This document shows positions 1 to 8,588 of a DNA stretch of 64,000 bases, one piece after another; within the stretch, counting starts at the first letter, position 1; every line of letters starts with the position of its first letter. Source of the DNA: Corallococcus caeni (lineage in GTDB: Bacteria > Myxococcota > Myxococcia > Myxococcales > Myxococcaceae); NCBI RefSeq assembly GCF_036245865.1, contig NZ_BTTW01000011.1, positions 1 to 64,000 on the forward strand. The letters are read 5' to 3'. The position numbers were made by a program, and so were the translations under genes. The notes beneath the pieces were generated by a model. That model made no database searches. It was given only the letters and a program-made list of their open reading frames with translations, and was not told where the DNA came from.

Positions 1-2
1 TC

Positions 3-113
3 GCCGAGCTGCGCGCCCAGGCACGCGCTTCATTTGTGCGCCTGGGCTACCGTCACGATGTCCTCGCCGCCTTCTTCGATGACGCGGGCCTGCGCCTTAC
101 CGGACTTCCCTGA
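3..113 (+). CDS. C-terminal fragment of an unidentified protein
   Basis: An open frame enters from the left edge and stops at TGA 111-113, giving 36 residues that end RLGYRHDVLAAFFDDAGLR plus a short tail. The helix-then-AGL pattern resembles the tail of some ArsR-linked or class I methyltransferases, but this is too short to assign. Its stop codon lies in the same frame as, and directly against, the Uma2 remnant that follows, which suggests that a deletion joined the two. Confidence 0.45.
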   Translation, partial: AELRAQARASFVRLGYRHDVLAAFFDDAGLRLTGLP

Positions 114-578
114 AGGGGTTTAGGCCCTTTCGAGCGGGGGCGGGGTGGGCCCGGCGGGTGGTTCCTCATGGAGGAGCCGGAGCTGCATCTCGGAGAGGAC
201 GTCCTGGTTCCGGATGTCGCGGGATGGCTGTTGGAACGGATGCCCGATGTTCCCGAAACAGCAGCGACGACTCTCGCGCCGGACTGGGTCTGCGAGGTGC
301 TGTCTCCATCCACCCGGAAGCTGGACCGCGAGGCGAAAATGCCGGTGTACGCCCGCGAGGGAGTGCGGCATGTCTGGTTGATGGATCCTCGGACGCGCAC
401 GTTGGAGGTCTTCGTCCTGAAGGATGGACGGTACTCGGCGCTGCTCACGCATTCCGGGACTGCTTCCGTGCGCGCGGAGCCCTTCGACGCGGTGGAACTG
501 GATCTCGCGTTCATCTGGGACGCAGAGCAATCTGAAGGGGTGGACCTGAAAGGTCGCGTTGATTTGATTCAACCTTGA
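114..578 (+). pseudogene. 5'-truncated Uma2-family endonuclease remnant
   Basis: This is the C-terminal two thirds of a Uma2 (DUF820, PD-(D/E)XK fold) protein. Homology to the intact copy at 645-1202 begins before the first ATG (168): codons from about 126 encode PFERGRGGPGGWFLMEEPEL, matching the FFDKRMRGAGGW stretch of the intact copy. The core VLVPDVAGW, the acidic residue in WVCEVLSP and the K of DREAKMPVY are kept. There is no ATG, GTG or TTG in frame between the stop at 111-113 and 168, and no ribosome site before 168, so about the first 60 residues are missing. It could still yield a 136-residue protein from 168, but a decayed gene is more likely. Confidence 0.7.
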
Positions 579-644
579 GGATTGAATGGGCTTGTCATGG
601 CATCGGCTCCGGATGGGCTCACGTGCGATGACGAAGGGGACCGC

Positions 645-1202
645 ATGAAGAAGAAGCCCGCGACTACCGCGGACCTGGATGCACTGCCCGAAACCCAGGT
701 GGGAGAGATCATCAACGGGGAGCTGCACGTGAGCCCCTTGCTCAAACCACTGGATTCCTTCTTTGCGTCCTACTTCTTGGTGGAGCTCATACAGTTCTTC
801 GACAAGAGAATGCGTGGGGCTGGTGGTTGGCTCATCGTGCGCAAGGCCGAAGTGGGCCTGGGCGGCGACATCCTGGTCCCTGATCTTCTTGGCTGGAGAC
901 GGGAGCGGGCGCCAAGGATCTCGGAGCCTGATCCCATCATTCCGACGCCTGATTGGGTAGGTGAGGTGCTGACGCCTGAAACGGAACTCCTGGATCGGGA
1001 GCTGAAGCTGCCGCTGTACGAGCGCGCGGGAATTCCGCATGTCTGGTTCATCGAACGGGAGTCCCGGCTGCTGGAGCTTTTCCTGCTCAAGGCGGGTCGC
1101 TATGAGCGGAGGGCGATCTCGCTGGATGCTGAACCCGTGAGGATTGAACCCTTCGAAGCTTTGACCCTGGATTGCTCCTATCTCTGGGAGCAGCTGGACT
1201 GA
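645..1202 (+). CDS. Uma2 family endonuclease (DUF820)
   Basis: A 185-residue protein of usual length for Uma2 proteins, a PD-(D/E)XK-fold family common in many copies in myxobacteria and cyanobacteria. It starts MKKKPATTADLDALPE; the purine-rich GAAGGGG at about 633-639 supports ATG 645 rather than the upstream in-frame ATG at 582. Family motifs are visible: the early GEIINGELHVSP strand, DILVPDLLGW, PDWVGEVLTPET with the acidic residue, and DRELKLPLYERAGIPHVW with the conserved lysine. Cellular role of this family is unknown. It is a paralogue of the truncated copy just upstream. Confidence 0.85.
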   Translation: MKKKPATTADLDALPETQVGEIINGELHVSPLLKPLDSFFASYFLVELIQFFDKRMRGAGGWLIVRKAEVGLGGDILVPDLLGWRRERAPRISEPDPIIPTPDWVGEVLTPETELLDRELKLPLYERAGIPHVWFIERESRLLELFLLKAGRYERRAISLDAEPVRIEPFEALTLDCSYLWEQLD

Positions 1203-1298
1203 CGGGGAAGTTCGGTTCCTTGCGCTGGGTCACGGCTGGCGGCCAGACGAGCACGGATTCAGGTGCGCGTGGGCGGGAGGCGCGGGAGGCTTGAGCCC

Positions 1299-2468
1299 AT
1301 GCCGCTGTCTCCGTTCTCGCTCCTCATCGCGCTGGGTGCCGTGCTCGGGCACCTGTACTTGTTCCGGCGGCTCGTGTGGAACCTCACGTCCCGTCGCGGG
1401 CCCCGGCTTGTCGCCGCGCTCTTGCTGGGCTTCATGACGGTGGTGCTGATTGCGCGGCGCTACCTTCAGCGCACGCTGCCGGAGGCTCCTGGCGACGTGG
1501 TGGAGCTGGTGTCCTATTCGTGGATGGGCGTGGCGCTGTGCCTGGTGCTCGCGCTCGCGGGGCTCGACGTGGGCCGGGCCGTGCTCGCCCTGCGACGCCG
1601 GGTCCGGCCTGCTCCCGCCGCGCCTTCCGTGGATGTGGAGCGGCGGCGCTTCCTGTCGCAGGCGACCGCGGGTGGGGCGCTCGCGCTGGGCGGGGGGCTG
1701 GCGGGGTATGGCAGCTGGCGCGCGTTCACGGCTCCGGAGGTCACGGAGCTGGTGGTCCGTATCCCCAGGCTGCCCCGCGCGCTGGACGGCTTCAGCATCG
1801 TGCAGCTCACCGACCTGCACGTGGGCCCGTTCATCCAGCGGCGCTTCATGGACGAGCTGGTGCGGCGGGCCAACGCGCTCAAGCCGGACCTCGTCGCCAT
1901 CACCGGCGACCTGGTGGACGGCACCGTGCCCCGGCTGGGCGGCTTCGTCGCGGCGCTCGGCAACCTCCAGGCGCGCTACGGCCGCTTCTTCGTCACCGGC
2001 AACCATGACTATTCGTCCGGCGCGGAGGCGTGGGTGGCGCACCTGGACTCGCTGGGCATTCCCTCGCTGCGCAACCGGCACGTGCGCATCGGGGACGCGG
2101 GCGGCGCGTTCGACCTGGTTGGCGTGGACGACTGGCACGGCGGTCGGCGCCTGGGCCAGAAGGGCTATGACCTGGAGCAGGCGCTCGCGGGCCGCGACCC
2201 GGAGCGCGCCGCGGTGCTGCTCGCGCACCAGCCCGCCAACTTCAAGGTGGCCGCAGAGCAGGGCGTGGACCTCCAGATCTCCGGCCACACCCACGGCGGC
2301 CAGCTCTTCCCCATGACGGCGCTCATCGGGCTGAGCTGGGAGCACTCCGCCGGCCACTACCGGCACGGCGATTCGCACATCTACGTCAGCCGGGGTTGCG
2401 GCTTCTGGGGACCGCCCATGCGGCTGGGCAGCCCCCCGGAGCTGGTCAAGCTGGTGCTGACTTCGTGA
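1299..2468 (+). CDS. Membrane-bound metallophosphoesterase (YaeI/YkuE-like)
   Basis: A 389-residue protein. Residues 1-105 hold about three hydrophobic segments; then comes a twin-arginine-like stretch (RRRFLSQATAGGALALGG, about residues 115-132), then a calcineurin-type phosphoesterase domain. All metal-binding motifs are present: QLTDLHVGP, TGDLVDG, TGNHDY and SGHTHGG. Known relatives act on lipid-linked or extracytoplasmic phosphoesters, so a substrate at the outer face of the membrane is plausible. ATG 1299 is preceded by GGGAGG at 1285-1290 and is preferred over the upstream in-frame ATG at 1263. Its 3' end overlaps the convergent hydrolase gene by 23 bases. Confidence 0.85.
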   Translation: MPLSPFSLLIALGAVLGHLYLFRRLVWNLTSRRGPRLVAALLLGFMTVVLIARRYLQRTLPEAPGDVVELVSYSWMGVALCLVLALAGLDVGRAVLALRRRVRPAPAAPSVDVERRRFLSQATAGGALALGGGLAGYGSWRAFTAPEVTELVVRIPRLPRALDGFSIVQLTDLHVGPFIQRRFMDELVRRANALKPDLVAITGDLVDGTVPRLGGFVAALGNLQARYGRFFVTGNHDYSSGAEAWVAHLDSLGIPSLRNRHVRIGDAGGAFDLVGVDDWHGGRRLGQKGYDLEQALAGRDPERAAVLLAHQPANFKVAAEQGVDLQISGHTHGGQLFPMTALIGLSWEHSAGHYRHGDSHIYVSRGCGFWGPPMRLGSPPELVKLVLTS

Positions 2469-3564
2469 GGAACGCGTCCAGCGCGGCGTTGACCGCGTCC
2501 GGATGGTCCAGCTGGATCCAATGGCCGGCGCCCTCCACCACCTGGTGCGCCACGCCCTCCCCCAGCCGGTGGAGGCTGTGCGGCGCGTCGTTGTCCGGCG
2601 CGACGAGCGAGAACTTCGGCCCCGGGTAGCGCGCGAGCGCGGCCGCCAAATCAAAGCGCAGGCTGGAGCGCTGCACCGCCACCACCGCGGACAGCGGCGT
2701 GGCGTCCAGGTCCGCCAGCAGGCGCTCGCGCACGTCCGAGCGCTCCCCCGCCATCTGCGCCCAGTCCTGCCGCACCGCCTGCGCCACGTCCGGCGCGTCC
2801 AGCGAGGCGAGGTACGCGGTCACCTGCTCCTCTGGGTACCGGCGCGAGTCCGTCATCGGATCCACCAGGAACAGCCCCGCCACCTGCCGGGGGTTCTCCC
2901 CCGCGTACGCCAGCGCCACGCCCCCGCTGATGCTGTGCCCCACCAGCACGAAGCGGCGCAGCCCCAGCGCGCGCACGACCGCGGCGATGTCGCCTGTCAG
3001 CGACTCCAGCGTGAAGTCCTCCGGCTCCGGGTACGTGGATCCGCCGTGGCCGCGCAGCTCCAGCGCGATGCCCCGGCGGCCCTGCCGGGCCAGGTGCTCC
3101 AATTGCGCCTGCCAGTGGGAAGTGTTGCCCGCGAGCCCGTGCACGAAGACGACGGGCAGGGCCTTCCCCCCTCCGCCGGTGTCCACCAGCCGCAGGTCGC
3201 CCGCGGGCCCCGCCACGCGGAAGTCGTCGAAGCGGACGCGCTGGGGTTCGAAGGCCTGCCCTTCCGCGAAGGGGACCTCGTAGTGGGTGACGTGCAGGTC
3301 CCGGTCGATGAGGTAGCGGTCGTCCTCCGGGAAGAAGATGGCGCGCTCCGGCGTGTCGCCCGCGAAGCGCTTCACCGCGTCCATCGACTCCCAGAGGGTG
3401 ACGAGAAGGAACTCCGCGCGCCCGTCCGCCACCTTGCGCAGGCAGTACGCGGCCAGGTTGCCCGGCGTGCGCCGGTAGTGCGTGAGGCCCGTCTGGTGGA
3501 GATAGGTGAGGTAGGCGTCGGCGTCCTCCGCCTTCGTCACCCCGCGCCAGGTGCGTGCGAGCAT
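2446..3564 (-). CDS. ABM-domain / alpha-beta hydrolase fusion
   Basis: A 372-residue two-domain protein. Residues 1-105 (MLARTWRGVTKAEDADAYL onward) form an antibiotic-biosynthesis-monooxygenase-like ferredoxin fold. The rest is an alpha/beta hydrolase with an oxyanion-region VVFVHGLAGN, the nucleophile elbow GHSISGG (Ser), a VDP strand and a terminal GAGHW histidine. The start is the ATG at 3564, with GAGGA just upstream and the domain beginning at once; an ATG at 3585 would add seven residues. Substrate unknown; hydrolysis of a small ester or lactone is inferred. It converges on the phosphoesterase gene. Confidence 0.8.
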   Translation of the reverse strand: MLARTWRGVTKAEDADAYLTYLHQTGLTHYRRTPGNLAAYCLRKVADGRAEFLLVTLWESMDAVKRFAGDTPERAIFFPEDDRYLIDRDLHVTHYEVPFAEGQAFEPQRVRFDDFRVAGPAGDLRLVDTGGGGKALPVVFVHGLAGNTSHWQAQLEHLARQGRRGIALELRGHGGSTYPEPEDFTLESLTGDIAAVVRALGLRRFVLVGHSISGGVALAYAGENPRQVAGLFLVDPMTDSRRYPEEQVTAYLASLDAPDVAQAVRQDWAQMAGERSDVRERLLADLDATPLSAVVAVQRSSLRFDLAAALARYPGPKFSLVAPDNDAPHSLHRLGEGVAHQVVEGAGHWIQLDHPDAVNAALDAFLTKSAPA

Positions 3565-3703
3565 TCCAGGTTCCTCGTGCCGCATGAGTGGAGCCCGGCA
3601 TGTAGCGCGCCCGGTGGGAGGACGGCCACCCCGCGCGGTGGGCCCGGCGTGGGCAGACGACACTTGGCTTGGGGGCGGGCGTCACCGACGATGCCGCGCA
3701 CAC

Positions 3704-6097
3704 GTGGACACGAACCCTGGCGCACCGATTCCCGAGGCGGACTCCCGGCGGGTGGACGAGGTCCGGCCCGGCTGGCGCTGGATTGTCGGGGGGCTGTCGC
3801 TGGTGCTGCCGGCGCTCTTCTTCTTCCGGGCGACGTTCACGCGCGACATCTTCCTGGCGGGCGACACGCTGCGGGCCTTCTACCCGATGCGGGCCTATTG
3901 GGCCTCGCGCGTGTCGCGGGGCGAGTTCCCCGACTGGTTCCCCTACGACGGCTTCGGGCAGTCGTTCCCCGCCATCTTCATCTCCGGCGTGTTCCACCCC
4001 ACGACGCTGCTGCACCTGGTGCTGCCCCTGGGCGGGGCGGTGAAGCTCACCGTGCTGCTGTGCTTCCCGGTCGCGCTGCTGGGCACGGTGGCGCTCCTGC
4101 GCGAGTGGGGCGTCCCCCGCGCGGGCGCGCTGTTCGGAGCGCTGACGTTCACCTTCAGCGGCTATCTGGTCTGCATCACGAACAACCCCACGTACCTGCT
4201 GCCCGCGAGCACCGTCCCCGCCGCGCTCTGGGGCGTGCTGCGCTTCGTGCGGCGCCCCACGGCGGCCCGGCTCACGGTGGGCGGGGGACTGCTGGCGCTG
4301 GTCGCGTTCGGCGGGGATGCGCAGGCGTTCGCCGTCACGCAGGCGCTCGGGGTGCTGGTGGCGCTGACGGAGCCCGTGACGGCGCCGGGGACGTGGGGCC
4401 GGCGCGTGGGGGCGTGTCTGCTGCTGGTGGCGACGGGCGGGCTGCTGGCCGCGCCCCAGTTGCTCCCCGCCGCGGCGCTGGTGGCGACGGGCGAGCCCGG
4501 GGCCCGGTCGCTGGCGGAGGCGCAGAACTTCTCCCTGCATCCGCTGCGCGTGGGGGAGCTGGTGCTGGGCCCGTTCCTGACGGATCCGGTCGGGGTGCGC
4601 GGCATCCCGGAGATCGCGGTGCGCAAGCTCATCCGCATGGGGAGCTTCACGCGCGCGTGGGTGGACTCGCTCTACGTGGGGACGCCCGCGTGCGTGCTGG
4701 CGCTGGCGGGCCTGATGGCTTCGTGGCGGCGGCGGCGCACCTGGGTGTTCGTGGGCGCGTGGCTGTTGCTGCTGGCGCTGGTGCTGGGGTCGGCCCTGCC
4801 CGTGTACGGCTGGGTGTACCGGCTGCTGCCGCTGTGGCGGCCCTTCCGCTACCCGGAGAAACTGGGGTCCTTCCTGGTGCTGGGGCTCGCGGTGGGCGCG
4901 GGCCTGGGCTGGCGACGGTGTCTGGGGCCGGGCGGCGCTCCGCGCGCGGTCATCGTCGCGGGCATCGGCGTGGCGGCCCTCTGCGCGGCGGTCGCGTTGG
5001 GCGAGGCGGTGGGCGGGCTGTGGACTCGGGGCTGGGTGTTGCCGCACTGGCCGGATGCTCCCTCCGCAGCCATTGAGGGCCTGTCGAACAACGTGGTTCG
5101 CATGGGGGGAACGGCGGCGGGGCTCGCGCTGGTGTGCGCGGTCCTGGCGTGGCGGCCCCGGCTGGGCGTGGGGCTGGTGGCGCTTCAGGGCGCGGCGCTC
5201 TTCCTGGAGAACGGGCCGCTCTACCAGGTGTCCCCGGCGGAGATATTGGAGACGCCGCCTCCGTTCGCGGAGCGGATCCGCGCGTCCGCGCCGGCGGAGG
5301 AGCCGGTGCGGGTGAACACGGTGGTGAAGGGCTACGGGGCGCCGCCCCTGCCCGGCTACGAGTTCAAGGATCGGCTGAGCCTGGGGCAGGTGGCGGTGCT
5401 GGCGCCGGACACGTCGGTGTTCTGGGACATCGAGAGCGCGGGCAGCTACCTGCCGGGGCGGAGCACGCGCCTGCTGCGGCTGATGGGCGACGCACGACGT
5501 TGGTCCTTCGAGCTGGCCCCGCGCCTGTCCACGCCCTTCACGGTGACCCACACGCGGGACCTGGGAGCGGGCCTGCCTCCGGGAGCGCGCGTGCTGGCGC
5601 AGGAGCCGCTCTTCGAGACAACGCTGCTGGCGCATCCGCAAGCGCCCGCGCGGATCCACCTGGCCCGGCCGGAGTGCGTGGCCACGTTCGATGAGGCGCT
5701 GGCGCGGATGACGGAGCCCGAGCCGCCCGCGTCAGGCACCGTCCTCGTGGAGTGCCCGGCGCCGTTGCCGGTAGAGGCCGCGTCCGGCACCGGAGGCGTG
5801 CGCGTCTCGCGCGAATCGCCGGAGCACTTCACGGTGGACCTGGAGGCGGCGGCGCCCTCGGTGCTGGTGATCAACGATGCTTACCTGCCCGGCTGGACCG
5901 CGACGCTGGATGGCGAGCCCGCGCCCATCCTCGCCGCCAACGTGGCGGTGCGCGCGGTGGCGGTGCCGGCGGGGATCCACACGGTGGTGATGCGCTACCG
6001 CACGCCGGGGCTGGTCCCCGGGCTGTGGCTGGGCGCGCTCACGCTGGTCGCGCTGGTCGCCGCGATGGTCGTGTCGCGGCGCCGTCCCCGGAGCTGA
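3704..6097 (+). CDS. YfhO-family polytopic membrane protein
   Basis: About 797 residues with a long N-terminal part of ten or more hydrophobic segments and a soluble C-terminal part, ending with one more hydrophobic helix and a basic tail (SRRRPRS). The layout and the late motif VINDAYLPGWTATLDGEPAP are typical of YfhO-like proteins, which are GT-C-type membrane glycosyltransferases; Bacillus YfhO modifies lipoteichoic acid. The acidic ATFTRDIFLAGDTLRAFYP loop after the first membrane helix fits the GT-C catalytic loop. Start is uncertain: GTG 3704 is chosen; GTG 3752 is possible, and the frame is open further upstream. No clear ribosome site. Confidence 0.8.
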   Translation: MDTNPGAPIPEADSRRVDEVRPGWRWIVGGLSLVLPALFFFRATFTRDIFLAGDTLRAFYPMRAYWASRVSRGEFPDWFPYDGFGQSFPAIFISGVFHPTTLLHLVLPLGGAVKLTVLLCFPVALLGTVALLREWGVPRAGALFGALTFTFSGYLVCITNNPTYLLPASTVPAALWGVLRFVRRPTAARLTVGGGLLALVAFGGDAQAFAVTQALGVLVALTEPVTAPGTWGRRVGACLLLVATGGLLAAPQLLPAAALVATGEPGARSLAEAQNFSLHPLRVGELVLGPFLTDPVGVRGIPEIAVRKLIRMGSFTRAWVDSLYVGTPACVLALAGLMASWRRRRTWVFVGAWLLLLALVLGSALPVYGWVYRLLPLWRPFRYPEKLGSFLVLGLAVGAGLGWRRCLGPGGAPRAVIVAGIGVAALCAAVALGEAVGGLWTRGWVLPHWPDAPSAAIEGLSNNVVRMGGTAAGLALVCAVLAWRPRLGVGLVALQGAALFLENGPLYQVSPAEILETPPPFAERIRASAPAEEPVRVNTVVKGYGAPPLPGYEFKDRLSLGQVAVLAPDTSVFWDIESAGSYLPGRSTRLLRLMGDARRWSFELAPRLSTPFTVTHTRDLGAGLPPGARVLAQEPLFETTLLAHPQAPARIHLARPECVATFDEALARMTEPEPPASGTVLVECPAPLPVEAASGTGGVRVSRESPEHFTVDLEAAAPSVLVINDAYLPGWTATLDGEPAPILAANVAVRAVAVPAGIHTVVMRYRTPGLVPGLWLGALTLVALVAAMVVSRRRPRS

Positions 6098-6155
6098 GCG
6101 CCCGTCCTTCGGACACGAAGGCCGTCCCCAGGGCTGAGAAGGTGAGAACCGCGTA

Positions 6156-6297
6156 GGGCTCCCGTCGGCGGCGGACCGCACGAACTGGTCCGACAGTCGG
6201 ACCAGTTGGACCACGCCGGGCCGGAGGGCTCCCCGTGGGCGGCGGACCGCATGAACTGGTCCGACAGTCGGACCAGTTGGGCCACGCCGGGCGGGAG
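6156..6297. repeat. Two tandem copies of a 70-71 bp palindromic repeat
   Basis: Copy 1 (about 6156-6225) and copy 2 (about 6226-6297) both begin with GGGCTCCC and carry GGCGGCGGACCGCA-like flanks. Each holds a near-perfect palindrome with 12-base arms AACTGGTCCGAC and GTCGGACCAGTT around one central A, at 6183-6207 and 6254-6278. They lie between two convergent genes, so they may act as a bidirectional transcription end, but neither stem is followed by a T-run. Confidence 0.85.
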
Positions 6298-6307
6298 GGG
6301 AGGGGGC

Positions 6308-7165
6308 TCAGCGGGGCGCGGGCGTCGCGGTGCTGGTGGTGTCGAACGCGGGCGGCGAGGCGCTCAGGGCTCCCACGGAGTAGGTGCCGTCGTAGCCGTC
6401 CGGATCATCCGCCTTCTTCTGGAGGCGGATTCCCGGGGCCTGCGCCTCGCCCTGGCCTCGCAGGGGCTGCTGGCCACAGGTGTCCGCCGTCATGCCTCGG
6501 CAGACCCATGCGGAGCCTCCGGCGTTCACCACGTCGAGCGACACCAGACCGGGCTCCGCTTCGAGCAGCCGGTGCGTCATGAACTGGAGCTTTTCGTCCC
6601 AGGGCGCGCCCACGTCGCGGCGCGCGTGCAGGTTGCCCACGAGCACGATGAAGGTGTCCTCGCGCGCCTGGCTCCGCGCCTGACGGAGCTGTTCCGCCAT
6701 CGTGTCGTCGCGGTCCTTGCCGCCCGGATCGAACGCCACCACCCGCACTGGCAGCCCCGCGTGCCGCAGCTCCCGCGCGCGCTCGAGCAAGCCCCGCATC
6801 GCCAGGCTGCCACGGCCGTCCTGCGCCTCGCGGTGCCAGAAGGCGCTGTCGGGAGGCCCCTCGGCCTCGCCCGCGACGAACGCGTCGAGGCGCGCCTGGT
6901 CCTCCACGGGCATCTCCAGCGCGAGCCGTACCGGCTGGCCCGCCGCCGCCGCGTGACACGCCAGCCGCGCCGCGAAGGCCGGCAGCTCCTGCGTTCCGTG
7001 GATCTCCCCCAGCACGACGAAGGCCGCGGGCTTGAGCACCGCCTCCATGCCGGGAATCACCGGGCCGCAGTCCGCCTTCGCGGGCGTCGCCGGGGCTTCT
7101 CGCGCCGTCCGGCAGCCCGCCAGCAGACAGGTGACCAACAGCAGGGACCGCGGGGAAAGTCGCAT
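6308..7165 (-). CDS. ChaN-like lipoprotein
   Basis: A 285-residue lipoprotein: signal MRLSPRSLLLVTCLLAGC with a clear lipobox (LLAGC, lipidated Cys 18). The mature part has the ChaN/EreA-like core: FVVLGEIHGTQELP near residue 50, RLALEMP, and a later ILVGNLHARRD strand-histidine motif. ChaN-type proteins bind haem or act as TIKI/EreA-like hydrolases; here the histidines and the acidic residue of GEIH are kept, but which activity applies cannot be told. Poor-complexity Pro/Ala/Thr tail. Confidence 0.75.
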   Translation of the reverse strand: MRLSPRSLLLVTCLLAGCRTAREAPATPAKADCGPVIPGMEAVLKPAAFVVLGEIHGTQELPAFAARLACHAAAAGQPVRLALEMPVEDQARLDAFVAGEAEGPPDSAFWHREAQDGRGSLAMRGLLERARELRHAGLPVRVVAFDPGGKDRDDTMAEQLRQARSQAREDTFIVLVGNLHARRDVGAPWDEKLQFMTHRLLEAEPGLVSLDVVNAGGSAWVCRGMTADTCGQQPLRGQGEAQAPGIRLQKKADDPDGYDGTYSVGALSASPPAFDTTSTATPAPR

Positions 7166-7225
7166 GGGGGTGGAGCCTCCTGGGCGGAAACGGGGTGCCC
7201 CAGTCTCCTCCAGCCCCGCGCTCCC

Positions 7226-7266
7226 CGGAAAATAGAACGGCCCGCTCCGGACAGGGAGCGGGCCGT
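7226..7266 (-). terminator. Rho-independent terminator of the 7296-8186 gene
   Basis: A perfect 12-bp stem (ACGGCCCGCTCC 7237-7248 with GGAGCGGGCCGT 7255-7266) and a six-base loop. On the minus strand it is followed by TTCTATTTTCC, a classic U-tract. It lies 30 bases past the stop of the minus-strand membrane protein gene. Confidence 0.8.
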
Positions 7267-7295
7267 GGCCACGTGCGTCAGCGCGGCGGGCCGGG

Positions 7296-8186
7296 TCAGG
7301 CCGTGGGGATGGCGACCTCGGCGTGCGACTGGCGCCGGGCCGACGCGAGCGCCGAGCGCTGCAGCCACCCGGCGAGCCCCAGCATCGCGAGCCCCGAGGT
7401 GCGCAGCGTGCGCAGCAGCTCCACCGCTTCGGCGGGGTTGCCGGGCAGCAGCGGCGCCAGCCACTCGCGCGCGTCGTAGAAGAGCCACACCGCGCCGGAC
7501 ATGCCCATGGCCCACCACACCCAGGCGAGCCGCCCGCCTCGCAGCATGTACGCGACGCGGAGGATGGGGGCGACGAGCAGGATGGTCGTCATGTCCGCCA
7601 GCGTGGACGCCAGCGCGATGACCGCCGTGCACGTGGCCGCGAAGCCCTGGCCCAGGTGCCCCACCGCCGCGATGAGCGCCGGCCCACCCACCGCCAGCGC
7701 CGCCAGCGCCGCCACCCCCCACAGGAGCGTCGCGCGGGGGCTGGGCGGCGGCTGGAGGCCCGACTGCCGGTACGTGCGCGACAGCAGCACCAGCGCGAAC
7801 GTGGTGCTCACGTTCGCCAGCACCACCACGCCCATGCGCACGGGCAACAGCGGCGACTCCGTGAACGGCACGTCCGGCACCGCGTGCATCCAGTAGCTGC
7901 GCAGGGCCGTGCTGACGAGCGACAGGACCGCGCCCGCCGTCAGCAGCCCCCACACGCGGCGCAGGTAGTCGCCAGCGCCGAACGACAGCGCCGCCGCCGC
8001 CGTGCCCAGCACCGCGAGCAGGCCCACGGTCCAGCCCGCCACGTCACCCACGAGCGCCAGCCGGTGCGCGTCCGGGAAGGACGTGGCCACCGCGCCCAGG
8101 TGCACGAGTTGGAGCACCGCGACTGCGCCCAGCCAGGGCGCCACCTTCCGGGTCGCGTGCCCCGAAGAGGGACGGGGGGCGGTCAT
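7296..8186 (-). CDS. Polytopic membrane protein, function unknown
   Basis: A 296-residue protein with about eight hydrophobic helices spread over its whole length and short loops; no catalytic motif that I recognise. Its ATG overlaps the stop of the upstream 90-residue gene by four bases (ATGA), so the two are probably translated together. A strong terminator follows. Role unknown. Confidence 0.75.
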   Translation of the reverse strand: MTAPRPSSGHATRKVAPWLGAVAVLQLVHLGAVATSFPDAHRLALVGDVAGWTVGLLAVLGTAAAALSFGAGDYLRRVWGLLTAGAVLSLVSTALRSYWMHAVPDVPFTESPLLPVRMGVVVLANVSTTFALVLLSRTYRQSGLQPPPSPRATLLWGVAALAALAVGGPALIAAVGHLGQGFAATCTAVIALASTLADMTTILLVAPILRVAYMLRGGRLAWVWWAMGMSGAVWLFYDAREWLAPLLPGNPAEAVELLRTLRTSGLAMLGLAGWLQRSALASARRQSHAEVAIPTA

Positions 8187-8455
8187 CGCAGCTTCTCCAT
8201 GGCCTTCGAAATCTCCGTGAGCGTGTTCGTCGTGCGCAGCGCGCCGATGAAGACGTTGAGCATGGGCTTGAGGCCCTCCAGCACCTGCGGCACGTCCTGC
8301 AGGCCTACCTGTTCGGGTGGGCGCTTGAGGGCTCGCAGCGCGGCGGTGTGGATGGCCATCTTGGCCGTGAAGTCACCCAGCAGTGGCTCCAGGTGATGCA
8401 TCAGCAGGTCGTGCCAGCCAGGAGCGGATGAAGGGGAGGACGAGGGTGTCTGCAC
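8183..8455 (-). CDS. Small soluble protein of unknown function
   Basis: A 90-residue alpha-helical protein (WHDLLMHHLEPLLGDFTAKM...). The GTG start at 8455 is set by an ideal GGAGGTGA ribosome site immediately upstream; the open frame extends further back, but without a comparable site. The 3' end overlaps the next gene by ATGA, so it may be a cytoplasmic partner of the membrane protein. No family recognised. Confidence 0.6.
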   Translation of the reverse strand: MQTPSSSPSSAPGWHDLLMHHLEPLLGDFTAKMAIHTAALRALKRPPEQVGLQDVPQVLEGLKPMLNVFIGALRTTNTLTEISKAMEKLR

Positions 8456-8588
8456 GTCACCTCCGCGGGGGGAAGACCCCCAGCGTAGGGACATTTCGAA
8501 CCCGGTACGAGGGCCAGCGGCCCTCGGACCCGGACAAAATGCTCGCGCTGGCCTGATTTCCCCGAAACCTCTGGGAAAGCGGTGCGGC

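Noticed and set aside
2651-5659. A 1002-codon minus-strand open frame over the YfhO-like gene
   Set aside because: Low-complexity shadow with no domain; the plus-strand gene has coherent membrane helices and the YfhO motif.
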